This document shows, one piece after another, positions 10,600-21,420 of a DNA stretch of 64,000 nt. Positions within the stretch are counted from its first letter, which is position 1, and each line of letters opens with the position of its first letter. The stretch comes from Cricetomys ansorgei (lineage: Eukaryota > Chordata > Mammalia > Rodentia > Nesomyidae). Below the pieces are notes generated by a model, which was given only the letters and a program-made list of their open reading frames with translations, ran no database searches and was not told the origin of the DNA. Location: NCBI GenBank assembly GCA_026225945.1, contig JAMJFZ010001634.1:60489-124488 (forward strand). Direction: 5' to 3'. Made by a program: the position numbers and the translations under genes.

Positions 10600-10960
10600 C
10601 ACACCCTAATCCTTAGGGAGGTGCACCTGTCACTCAGAACACACTAGCCAATCAGGACCGTCAGGCGGGCCCGCCAGTGGGAAGGGGTGGAGAGATCCTC
10701 CTGGCGCCCCGCTGGAGGCTCAGCTCCTTGTCGGATCCGGTGCTGGTCTTGGTTGTGTTGCGCTGTGAGCGTTTCTACCAGGAGTTGTGAGAAGAGCGCG
10801 GGCAGTCTCCGAAGCAACGACATGGTGAGCACGGGTCCGCTGTCCCCAAACCGGGAGGAGTGGAAGGCTGAGCTGCGGGAGCTATGCGGGACAGATCGCG
10901 AACTCGCAGCCAACATGGCGTCAGGCCAGGTCCCTGCAACTCCCTGGACAGGGCAGTGAG
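10600..10960 (+). promoter_or_regulatory. KRAB-ZFP-type promoter and exon 1 of M1
   Basis: A CCAAT box at 10648-10652 precedes a GC- and CpG-rich leader. The ATG at 10822-10824 is followed at once by a GTGAGC donor. A YY1-like AACATGGCG lies at 10912-10920. An exon 1 ending in ATG is in phase with the KRAB-A exon at 58900, whose first codons are AAT GCA GTG. The module is nearly identical to the minus-strand copy at 5675-6035. The likely role is a first exon for a KRAB-ZFP transcript; which acceptor it uses cannot be told from sequence. Confidence 0.7.
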
Positions 10961-11333
10961 TGCTTACAAACTTCTCTCTGCGGGTGCATCTGCGCAGAAC
11001 TTTGGGAGCAGGGCACTGTGTGTAGAAATATCCTTGTAGTCAACAGCACTGACTTACGTTGTTTGCCAAAGTCAGAGCGACCTTGCTTTTTTTTTAGGTA
11101 ACTGGTGTACTTAAAACATTATTCCATAATATCTTCTGCTGAGTAACTCTCCCATCGGACCAAGTGGCTAGACTTGCAGTCTCCTGTCCCTATCTACATT
11201 GTTCAAAGTATGATCTGGGGTCTGATTCTCAAAGGAACTTAGTGATGAGAGCATATGTGAAATTGAAAATCTGCTTTAAGCTGGCTTTTCTTTGATCAGT
11301 AGACAGAAATAGATGCATGGTATTAACGAGATA

Positions 11334-11420
11334 TTAGTAGTAGTAGTAGTAGTAATAGTAGTATAAGTATTATTAGTATTATTACTATTAGTATTATTAT
11401 TACTACTATTACTACTGTAA
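11334..11420 (+). repeat. Trinucleotide tract in right arm
   Basis: Reverse complement of 5215-5302, of equal length and interruption pattern as far as can be seen. Confidence 0.88.
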
Positions 11421-11477
11421 ATTTTAGAATAACTGCATGCATTTCCAGCCTTTTGGAAAATTGTTTACATGGTAAGT

Positions 11478-11640
11478 TTTTGTTTTGTTTTGTTTTGTTT
11501 GAGACAGGGTTTCACTGTTGTAACTCTGACTATCCTGGAGCTTGCTCTATAGAGTAGGCTGCCCTTGAACTCAGAGATCCACCTGCCTCTGCATCTTGAG
11601 TGCTGGGACTAAAGGCATGTGACAGCACTGCCCAGCTCAG
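11478..11640 (-). mobile_element. B1-type SINE
   Basis: Inverted partner of 4996-5156, with a poly(TTTTG) tail at its left end. Confidence 0.9.
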
Positions 11641-12429
11641 AGACCAGTTCTCTTATGCTGATCAGGTGACCTTGATCTTACTCTGCAGCTCCACAGGTCA
11701 ATGACCTTGCTGTCCTCCTGGTTAACCTTCCTAAATTCTTAAAGGAAAGGGCTCTACCATCACACAGTTCTAAAATTACCCATTTGAATCACAGAGTCAA
11801 CTGTCCATTGCAGGAGAAGTATTTGCAGGTGGAGCATGACTTCTGCCTTCAGACCAGAATAGGAGAAATAGTTTATTGTGTATACTTCTGGGGAAACAGG
11901 GTAGGCAGTAGCTGTGTCACTGGCTGAATTTTAAGACAGTCAACTGCAGAGGTCACCATTATGAAGAAGGTATGACTCAGGCAAGGTGAGTGATTTTTGG
12001 AATTTGCTAGCATGTGTTCATTCATGGCATACGAATGAAGACAGAGCAGATTGATGGGTAAGCAATTGGGAAGGTTAGCTTGTGCCAGTGAGTATTGGAT
12101 TTCCAATTAGGGAACCCTCCTATACAGATATGTGCAGTCCTGGTTGACACAGTTAAGTCAGCTCCAGGGTTTGAGACAGAGGTCGTTGGCTGTAACTATG
12201 AGTCAGACTTCAGATCTCAGCAGGCAACGTTCTGCATAGGGCAAGGTCAGTCAGTATCTTACTAATAGTATTCACTATACCAGGAAAGGGCCTACTCTTC
12301 ATCGAAGTCTGGATAGCTATGTGTCTTTTTCTATTTGATTTATCTTTCTGGAATAAATTATTGGCATCAACTTTTTTAAAATTTCATTTCTTTTTCCCCC
12401 CACCCTCACTTCTCTGTCTCTTTCAAGAG

Positions 12430-12607
12430 TTTTTTTTTGTTTGTTTGTTCTTTTTTTTGTTTTGTTTTTTGTTTTTTTAACTCTGGCTGTCCTGGAATTC
12501 ACTCTGTAGACCAGGCTGGCCTCAAACACAGAGATCTGCCTGCCTCTGCCTCTGCCTCTGCCTCCCAAATCCTTGCATTAAAAGCATGCACCACCAACAC
12601 CAAGCAA
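12430..12607 (-). mobile_element. B1-type SINE
   Basis: Inverted partner of 4024-4204, with three CTCTGC hexamers. Confidence 0.9.
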
Positions 12608-13315
12608 AATTTCATTTTCTTTAATGCATCCTTCCTCTAATCTCTGTTTGTATCTGTTTTCCAAGAATTAAGAGTTATTCCGTTTTTCTCAAGTGCTATT
12701 TGTTTATGTGTTTCTGTTTATAGCAAGACCAGGCTTGCCTAACTATTATTGAGAATGGCTTTGAAAACCTAATCCTGCCACTGCCACCCAGTGCTGAGTG
12801 CAGTACTCTAACTTCTTCCGGGCTGGGTCTTGACTGGTCATCGAGAAGGAAGAAGAGACCAGTGAATGAGGGACTCCAACCTCTCTGCTTTTTACTGGGG
12901 ACTTAGTAACGCAGAGGAAACTGTCAGAGCGACCTTGCTTTTTTTTAGGTAACTGGTGTACTTAAAACATTATTCCATAATATCTTCTGTTGAGTAACTC
13001 TCCCATCGGACCAAGTGGCTAGACTTGCAGTCTCCTGTCCGTATCTACATTGTTCAAAGTATGACCTGGGGTCTGATTCTCAAAGGGACTTAGTGATGAG
13101 AGCATATGTGAAATTGAAAATCTGCTTTAAGCTGGCTTTTCTTTGATCATTAGCCAGAGATGGATGCATGGTATTAAAGAGATTATTATTACTACTACGA
13201 CTACCACTACTATTACATCAAATGTGTGGAGTGATTTCTCCCTGGGAAGGCCTATATATTCTAGAACAACTGCATGCATTTCCAGCCTTTTAGAAAATTG
13301 TTTACATGATAAGTT

Positions 13316-13488
13316 TCTTTTTTTTTTTTTGTCTTGTTTTGTTTTTTTGAGATAGAGTTTCACTGTTGTAACTCTGACTATGCTGGAGCCGCTCTATAGA
13401 GTAGGCTGTCCTTGAACTCAGAGATCCACCTGCCTCTGCATCTTGAGTGCTGGGACTAAAGGCATGTGACAGCACTGCCCAGCTCAGA
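13316..13488 (-). mobile_element. B1-type SINE
   Basis: Inverted partner of 3146-3318. Confidence 0.9.
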
Positions 13489-14279
13489 GACCAGTTCTCT
13501 TATGCTGATCAGGTGACCTTGATCTTACTCTGCAGCTCCACAGGTCAATGACCTTGCTGTCCTCCTGATCAGCCTTCCTAAATTCTTAAAGGAAAGGGCT
13601 GTACCATCACACAGTTCTAAAATTACCCATTTGAATCACAGAGTCAACTGTCCATTGCAGAAGTATTTGCAGTGGAGCATGACTTCTGCCTTCAGACCAG
13701 AATAGGAGAAATAGTTTATTGTGTACACTTTTGGAGAAACAGGGTAGGCAGTAGCTGTGCTACTGGCTGAATTTTAAGACACACAACTCCAGATGTCACC
13801 ATTATGAAGGAGGTATGACTTGGGCAAGGTGAGTGATTTTTGTAATTTGCTAACATGTGTTCATTCATGGCATACGAATGAAGACAGAGCAGATTGATGG
13901 GTAAGCAATTGGGAAGGTTAGCTTGTGCCAGTGAGTATTGGATTTCCAATTAGGGAACCCTCCTATACAGATATGTGCAGTCCTGGTTGACACAGTTAAG
14001 TCAGCTCCAGGGTTTGAGACAGAGGTCTTTGGCTATAACTGTGAGTCAGACTTCAGATCTCAGCAGGCAACGTTGTGCATAGGGGCAAGATCAGTCAGTA
14101 TCTTACTAATAGTATTCACTATACCAGGAAAGGGCCTACTCTTCATTGAAGTCTGGATAGCTATGTGTCTTTTTCTATTTGATTTATCTTTCTGGAATAA
14201 ATTATTGGCATCAACTTTTTTAAAATTTCATTTCTTTTTCCCCCCACCCTCACTTCTCTGTCTCTTTCAAGAGAGTATT

Positions 14280-14425
14280 TTTTTAACTCTGGCTTTCCTG
14301 GGATTCACTCTGTAGACCAGGCTGGCCTCAAACACAGAGATCTGCCTGCCTCTGCCTCTGCCTCGGCATCTGCCTCCCAAATCCTGGAGTTAAGAGCATG
14401 CACCACCAACACCAAGCAAAATTTC
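14280..14425 (-). mobile_element. B1-type SINE, ancestral tail type
   Basis: Position-matched to 2144-2360, but its short tail and internal substitutions match M2 at 32010-32215, not the left-arm partner. This supports a conversion event in the left arm. Confidence 0.88.
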
Positions 14426-16278
14426 ATTTTCTTTAATGCATCCCTGGTATAATCTCTGTTTGTTTCTGTTCTCCAATGTTTCCCTGTCATTAAGAATTTT
14501 ATTCCATTTTTCTCAAGTGCTATTTGTTTATGTGTTTCTGTTTATAGCAATGTCTCCTGCAGCACAGGCTTGCCTAACTCTATTATTGAGAATTGCTTTG
14601 GACCAAATCCTGCCGCTGCCACTGAGTGCTGAGTGCAGTACTCCTTTTCCTTCTGAGCTGGGCCTTGACTGGTCATTGAGAAGGAAGAAGAGAGCAGTGA
14701 ATGAGGGACTCCAACCTCTCTGCTTTTTACTGGGGACTTAGTAACACAGAGGAAACAGTTAAGGAATGGAGTTCATTGACCAACATTGAAGCTGGTGTAG
14801 TCACGGTGCAGAAAAGGGAGTGGCAGGAAAGAGGGCGAGAGCTTTCCTACTGTGGCATTACTTGGAATTACCAGTGGGCAGTCAGGTAATCAATTTGAGT
14901 TGATTGGTCAATGTCCTGATTGTCCATTTCTTGAGGTTCACAGACCATGACAATCAAGAATCTGGATTAAGGACAGGACTTATTGTGAAACTAACTTACT
15001 GATATGAGACTAGTTCAACCAAAACAGACGATCTGGACAAATTTGTGTGGCCATGCCACACTGCCTGAAAATGTGCAGTGTGTGGGAGGGGTGTGGATAA
15101 TCCTTGTTGTACTCAAAATACAGATCTCTAGTCCCTGGAGCACATGGAGCCATGAACCCTGTTTCATCTTTTTAAAATAATATTTGAGATCATAATTACA
15201 TCTTTCCATTTTCTCTTTCTTTCCCCCATGGCTTTCAAATTCACCGCCTTTTTTCCTTTAATTGTTGCTACTGTTTGAATTTGACATATGTTTGACTGCT
15301 AGAGACTTCCTAGCTGTGATTCAAAGATGTGGATTCCCTAGACAGGGAGGTGTAGTGGATTGTGAAATCAAAGTACCCTACACCTGGGAGGAAAGTGGAA
15401 ACTCTTTAGGAAATTGGAAGAATTTCTACTAAAATACAGATTTCCCAGATTAGGGTCCTGTCAGCCCCTAGGGTAGAAAGGCTGAGCTGGCAAGACTTGT
15501 GCTGTCCTTTGATCTCTGTTAAACCAGTACGGTAGCTGTCACCATCCTGAGGCCCAGCCTCATGGCCCTAGTTACTGGGGGACTCTGGGAGGCCTGGCAA
15601 AGAAGAGAAACTGTCCAAGGTAGCATGTGTGTTCTTTCCAGGATTGTCCTCTAATGCTCCTGTAGGGAGCCTTGAGAGAGACACAAACATGCCATGGTGA
15701 GTGTGTGGGGAACTGTCCCTTATGAGGAGGAGCAGGTTCGCTATGCTGCCAGACCTGATGGGACTGGGATGGACTGTGAGCAAGACTGTGGTTCTGTTGG
15801 TCCTTGTGGTAACCTGTGGGGATGCCCTCCCTAAATGTGGATGCCCTGGGTAATGAAAGTCTCTGCAGTTTGGCTTTGGGAAGCTGTGTTGCTTGTAACA
15901 TTATTGTCCACTGTGTACACACAGGAATTGCTTTTAGTGTGCAGTTAGAAAACAGGTTGGAAAACTGAAGGTGTCGATTCTAGAAGTTCTAAATGTTGCA
16001 TTCCTCTTTCAGATTTATCTTAGAAATGTTTCAAATGATTTAGAAAGTGGTCGAAAGGTGTTGAAGTGGTCATCCTTCATTAATATGTGACTAGAATATA
16101 TTTCACTTTCTGCTACACCAGCCACAATAGTGAGGTTCCAGGAAATTCCAGGGCATGAAAAGGCATTTCTGAGATAGAGGGATTTCTCAGTTCTCCATGG
16201 GGTTGTACGGGTCAATAGTGCAGATTCCATATCTTGTGCCATAGTCCATGTGGCAGGAATCAGCCATTAATATGCCCT

Positions 16279-16327
16279 TAAGGTTAGGTGAGGGTTAGAG
16301 TTGGAGTTAGGGTTACGGTTAGGGTTC
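16279..16327 (+). repeat. Short telomere-like (TTAGGG) tract
   Basis: A run of about eight GTTAGG-like hexamers, several perfect GGTTAGGG. The M3 counterpart at 46331-46356 has only two or three. Confidence 0.75.
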
Positions 16328-18390
16328 TTCAACATTGTCTTGGGTGTGGGCATCAGCAGGGCTGGGTTTGCCTGTAATCACAATGGGGTGTGAGTGGCTT
16401 CAGAGCCATAGCAGTCCTTTGTGATCGCCTCCTCTCTAGACAGAGCTCTGGCACATGAGTCCTCTATATTTGTAAGAAGCATCAGTAGCTGAAGGGTCAG
16501 TAGCATAGCAGCTTAGTGGTCACTTTTAGAAAATTTAGCAGGAGTTGTGAATCTGTGTTTATTTTATTTCTGTCCATGAAGGATCACTAGAAGTTGGACG
16601 GCACTGGTCCAAATCACACTTTGCTGTCAGGTTTTCCTCAGGTCTTTTATTTAAAACTTGACTGTATTTTCATGCTTTTGTTATTGGCCTTTTCTTTCCT
16701 TCCCTTTTTTTTCTTTCACAAACATTGTGCACATTCTTGATTGTTGCAGCTGTGTGGCAATTGCAGAAGTCACATTTTGTCAAGGGATGTACTTTTTCTT
16801 CATAATCCTATATAGAATTTTGAATTCTACAACTTTGCATGTAGCTTTGAAATCAGCTTGCCTGTTATAAACTGTTCTGAGTATTGTATTGTAGTTACGT
16901 CACACTGCAAATCTAACATCCCCAACATCTTAGTATTGATACCTCATATTCCCCAGGACCGTGTCCTTCTTTCTTTCATTATTTTTTTTCTTTTTTCCTT
17001 CCTTCCTTTCTTTTACGTGAGTTTCCATGTTGTTGTTAATTTGTGAAAGGCTTTAAGTTGATGAGATAAAAATAATAGAAAATATCTGATTGGACCTAAG
17101 GCTCACTCTGTGACAGTGCTGACAGTGCTTATTGACAGTGTAACCAAGAACCAGGGAATAGATATCCCAGAGATGTTGGATAAAATGAAATAATACTTGT
17201 TTAAAGTATAAATCAATATAATGATTCTATATGTTATTCTGCCATACTTACGAATATTTTATCAAGTTACAATCAGAGGCTTTCTCCAGCCATAGATGGA
17301 AACAGATGTAGAAACTATAGACAGAATTTATGCAGAGAGAGTCTAAATTATAGGTCTGCATCAAATCTCTGCCCTCAGAGCTCAGAGAATTCCAAGGAAT
17401 TGGAGTCAGAATGATTGCCAGTGTGGATGAAGGATACCAAGAGATCAGGCCTTTAGTATCTACTAAGGAAGGACCTTATGAGCTCACAGATACTGAAGCA
17501 GCAAGCGAAGGGCCTACATGGTTTTGCACCAGCTCCTCTGCGTATGTATGGTAGCTGTTACTTTAATATTTTTATGGGATTGCTGCCTTCAAGAATGACT
17601 TGGTTTCTGACTTTTGTGGCTACCCTTAGGACTCTTTTCGTCCCCTTGGGTTTCCAACTTTGATATGATAGTTTCTGCTTCGTTTTATTTTATTTTGTTA
17701 TATTTTCTTGTTATCTCTTAGAATCCTGTTCTGTTGTAATGAGAAACAAAAATGGAGTGGTTCCATAGGAGAGGAGAGGTTTGGAGGTGCTAGGAAGAAT
17801 AGAATGAGGGGAAATTATGATCAGGATATTTTTTACTAGAAAATAATTTAGTTTCAGTAAAAGAAAAATGATATGAAAAAATATTCTCCTTTGCTTCTAA
17901 TCAGACAAATATCAAATTACTTGTCAGTTCCTTCTTCTATGGAAGAGTCATGCTAGGAATGATGGTCCAGAGGCCCAGGATTAAATATATATGAGTGCAA
18001 ATTTACGATTTGATATATATTGTACTTCATAGTAAACTCCTTGAACTGAGGTCAGCTGATGTTCCAAATGATATCCTGTTCCAAACACAGAAAATAAATC
18101 AGATATGTACTCAGGTTTTCAAAACTTCAGGGTTTTTGGTATGGTTCTGACTTTGGAAGTGACTTTTCAGACCAACATGACCTTAAGTAGATGAATACCA
18201 TAGTGCATTTGACTCTAAAGTGCTGAGGTGCATGGCATGTGCCACCGTGCTTAGCAATATTCATTTATTTGTAATTGATTGTGTTGGAACCAGTGGCAAC
18301 ACCAGAAATGACTTTAAGAGATCCTATATTCTCTCGATTTTTCAGTGCTTCTTTTCCTTTATGTTATGCACGTTTTTTTTTATTTTCTCT

Positions 18391-18411
18391 GTGTGTGTGT
18401 GTGTGTGTGTT
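18391..18411 (+). repeat. GT microsatellite
   Basis: About ten GT units, mirrored by the CA tract of L. The matching site in R3 is far longer (48443-48497), and in R2 it is nearly lost. Confidence 0.93.
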
Positions 18412-18490
18412 GACTATGTAGCACAGGTTTTCCTCAAGCTCACAGCAATCTTCCTTCCTCTGCGTCCTGAATGTGGTGATTAAAGTATGC
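18412..18490 (-). mobile_element. Old B1-like fragment
   Basis: The complement reads as a B1 body around GAGGAAAACCTGTGCTACAT. Copies are at 34532-34612 and 48498-48582. Confidence 0.55.
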
Positions 18491-18584
18491 TCTACAACAC
18501 AGCTTGTAAAATAACTTTTAAATGCAAGATACCTCTTACCTTCTTACAAAAATATTTTTTCTCATTATTCTAATGGTAGGGGTG

Positions 18585-18770
18585 TTTAGCCTGTATGCAC
18601 ATCTTTGTATGATGTTCATGCCTAGTGACCAGGGAGGCCAGAAGATTTCAGAACACCTTAATCTGAAGTTACAGATAGTAGTAGGAGCCATTTGTACTGG
18701 GAATGGAACCCAGGTGCTCTGCCAGGATCTTCAGTGCTCTTAACTGCTGAGGTTTTCCCAACATAAGTTT
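18585..18770 (-). mobile_element. B3/B4-family SINE
   Basis: On the complement, a CAGCAGTTAAGAGCACTGAA box is followed by GGGTTCCATTCCCAG, typical of rodent tRNA-derived SINEs. Copies are at 34700-34890 and 48668-48850. Confidence 0.75.
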
Positions 18771-19139
18771 TCTGTTCATGATAAGCATTCCTGTCCAAGG
18801 AAGCCTATGTCACTCAGGGGTCAAACACCTATTGGTCATTAAAGAATGAAATTCTCCTTTTTATGAGGAAAATTAGGCTCTGGCAGGGATGAGATCCGTA
18901 ATTGTTTATCTAGCACAGGGTGGTCATCCCTACAACCATGTAATATAACCAGCAATAATGGACTCAGCAGGTCATATTCATACCTTTGCGCATACTCATG
19001 TATACATATTTAACAAGGAATAACTTGGAAGGGTAGATTTTGAGAAGGGATGGAGGCAGGATAAAGAAGGGGGAAGTGCTGTAATATATTTTCTTTAAAA
19101 TGTATATAAGTACATTTTAAATTAAAAAGAAGTGCTAGA

Positions 19140-19335
19140 TATTTTTCACCTGTTAAGAGCACTAGGTGTTTTTCCAAATCAAGGTTCTGTTCCCAGAAAC
19201 CATATGGCAGCTAACCATCTACTGTTACTCCTGCCCCAGGCCTCTACTGACATCTTCTAATCACTAGTTTTATTGAACACAGACATAAGCAGGCAAACAA
19301 TCATACAGCAAAAATGTAAATAAAGATTAAAAAAT
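19140..19335 (+). mobile_element. B3-family SINE
   Basis: TGTTAAGAGCACTAGGTG, then GTTCTGTTCCCAGAAACC, ATGGCAGCTAACCATCT and an A-rich end. Copies are at 35268-35460 and 49255-49448. Confidence 0.82.
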
Positions 19336-21119
19336 AGAATGGAGTTCTCCACAGTGATGTGACAGATCTGGCATAGACAGCTACCAGAAGTTAAAACAAT
19401 GTATTTTAGTTCTGCATGGAATCAGCTCTGGCCTTCCTCTGAGCCATCCTGCTCAGAGGTAAAAGCAGCCTTGTTCTGAGGATAAAATAGCTCAGCATAG
19501 CCCCCCATTTAAAAATGGAGTTCACAATGCTGACAGGTGACTTTTCCTAGATTTTTTTCAGTATTTGTGGTCCCTATGTTTTGTATTTGTAGGTATTGTA
19601 GCATTGATAAATGAATCCTTAAGATCATATATCATGATTGACATGTAGCATCAATCTATTCCTAGGTGATGATCTTTTAAACTAATATTTACTTGATTTT
19701 CAGCACGTTATCTTGTTGTACAACTTGAACATGCCAGAAGCATTTCTTTCCATCATTTTTATCGTTTATGCTTGCTCCAGCAAGACTTTGAGCTAATAAT
19801 AGTGCCCCCACATATCTATGCTTTTACATTGTGACCATGTTAAGAACTGGATTTCTTAACTGAGCATGCTTAGGAAAAGGAAGGCTCTACATAAACTTGT
19901 CCAAACTATGTAAATGAAATCCTCATACTACTTTGTTGAGGAAATGTATTGCTTTGTAAATGACGCTACTGCTCACTTTAACTGCTGCAGTTAGGAAATC
20001 TTTCTCAGATCTTCTGTCTTGACTGTTGTGATATCTGTTCTTGGAAGTCATATTGGCTAAATCTGCGATTGACTAAAACTTAAACAGTTGCTTACACATG
20101 TGGTGGATATTTCTTGATTAAAGCATTGAAGTGGAAAAACCCTTCTTTTATCTGGACCTTTTAAAGTGATAAGATCCCTTTTTAATCTGGGGCACATTTC
20201 TGAGGGAAGCCTGCATGTAAACAGGACAAAGAAGAAGGAATATCTCTCCATGACTACCCTAGATCTGGCTAGGGAGTTCACTCCTTTCCTGGTATTAGAG
20301 CCTATTTCTTCATTCTTCAGAATTCTGGTATAAACTAAGTCATTAGTCTCACTGACTGAAGATCTGCAGGATTCTTCTACTTCTCTTGGTTGACAGCAGT
20401 TGTTGGAGAAGGTAGATCACAGCCCATGAGTCATTCTCATAAATCTGCTTTCTGCACACATATGGAGAGATTCATTTTTTAGTTCTGTTCATCATAAAAA
20501 TCTTGAATAATACTGCTCAGTGTTTTTCACCATTGCAATCAAGAAGATGTGATAGATAACAATAGTCTTCCAAAGGGATTCTTCCCTGGGCCAATTCTCA
20601 CTAATAATTCAACATCCCATGGCATCTATACTTGTTATTATTCATTTGTCAAGAGTTTGTTTGAATTTCAGGATGGAAAATCTTATAGGAATGGAGCCAA
20701 CATCAAGTCTTCTGGTGGAGGAAGGACCCATTGAGGTGTTTGTGATCTTGTTCCTGCTTTTCTCTCAGGGTTGTCAGAATTCCCCCTGCCCACTATGTAA
20801 AAAGTAGCTGCAGTGTGAAGCAATGGGGGGAAGAAAACTTAGTTCACTAAAATCTCTTAATCATAATTATTTTCGGCACCCTTCCACCTGTGGGACAGAG
20901 GGATCACTCCACTGCATGTTGAGTATTGGACTGTGCAGGCTAGCCATGTTATGTGCAGGATGAAGGTGGATACTGCCTACTAAGTGCAGAAAGACAAGAA
21001 GGGTCAACTCTTGGAGGCCAAGTGCAAGTGCTACTGAAAGGCAACTCATTGCAGATCTGGGTAAAGTCTCGGCCTAGAGTGGAAACCAGAGCCAGGAACT
21101 ACTGTGTTCCGTCAGCACA

Positions 21120-21420
21120 GTGTAACCCTAAGACAGGTAGTTATGATAATCACGCCTCACCAGCCAATCAGGGCTTTGAGTCTGGCCCACAGTCAGAAGA
21201 GGCACAGATCTCTTCTGGGCATGTGCTGCAGCCTGGTCTCAAGAAGGTGTCAATGGTGCCCTGAGCTGTGACCCCTTCTCCTGTGTCCTATGAGGAGAAC
21301 ATGGGTGAGCTCTGATGCCACAACATGGTGAGAGAGTGTCTGCAATCCCCAGACATGGAGGAGTGGCTGGTAGAGCCCTGGGAGCCAGTGGGGGCGTCAT
21401 CCCCTAGGCTAGGTGAGAAC
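21120..21420 (+). promoter_or_regulatory. Diverged promoter and exon 1 of M'1
   Basis: A CCAAT box lies at 21164-21168 and an ATG at 21325-21327 is followed by GTGAGA, a usable donor. A second ATGG followed by GTGAGC occurs just upstream near 21301. Leader and flanks align with the M promoters but have lost most CpGs. It is probably an older paralogous first exon, weakened or inactive. Confidence 0.5.

Larger units (their letters stand above)
11071..12922 (+). repeat. Tandem duplication in right arm, inner unit
   Basis: Inverted partner of 3709-5563. The junction with the next unit at 12922/12923 joins the end of one copy directly to the start of the next, with only a few bases shared between the two ends. 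Confidence 0.9.
12923..14757 (+). repeat. Tandem duplication in right arm, outer unit
   Basis: Inverted partner of 1827-3708. Its distal third (about 14260-14757) is of a different sequence type from the left-arm partner. It resembles single-copy M2 at 32000-32540, whereas the left arm resembles the inner units there. Confidence 0.88.
10097..16087 (+). repeat. Right arm of the ~6-kb inverted repeat (M1, direct orientation)
   Basis: This is the plus-strand partner of 496-6534. Unlike the left arm it continues without a break into normal M sequence after 16087; the same continuation occurs in M3 after about 46140. The right arm is therefore in the standard unit context and the left arm is the extra, inverted copy. 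It carries a CpG-rich promoter and exon 1 at 10.6-10.96 kb and the same 1.85-kb tandem duplication as the left arm. Confidence 0.93.
10097..17080 (+). repeat. M1 segment of direct repeat unit 1
   Basis: Promoter/exon-1 segment with direct counterparts at ~29690-33293 and ~42025-47100. It is longer than the others because of the internal tandem duplication. Beyond the right arm (16088-17080) it contains a TTAGGG-like tract and AT-rich sequence without a gene. The end position is approximate, because M and R are continuous in all units. Confidence 0.8.
17081..20540 (+). repeat. R1 segment of unit 1
   Basis: Direct counterparts are at 33294-36690 and ~47100-50490. Contents are B1-like and B3-like SINEs, a short GT tract at 18391-18411 and AT-rich sequence. 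The half from about 18060 to 20500 is related in inverse orientation to 6535-8760 (L1). No gene is seen. Confidence 0.8.
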
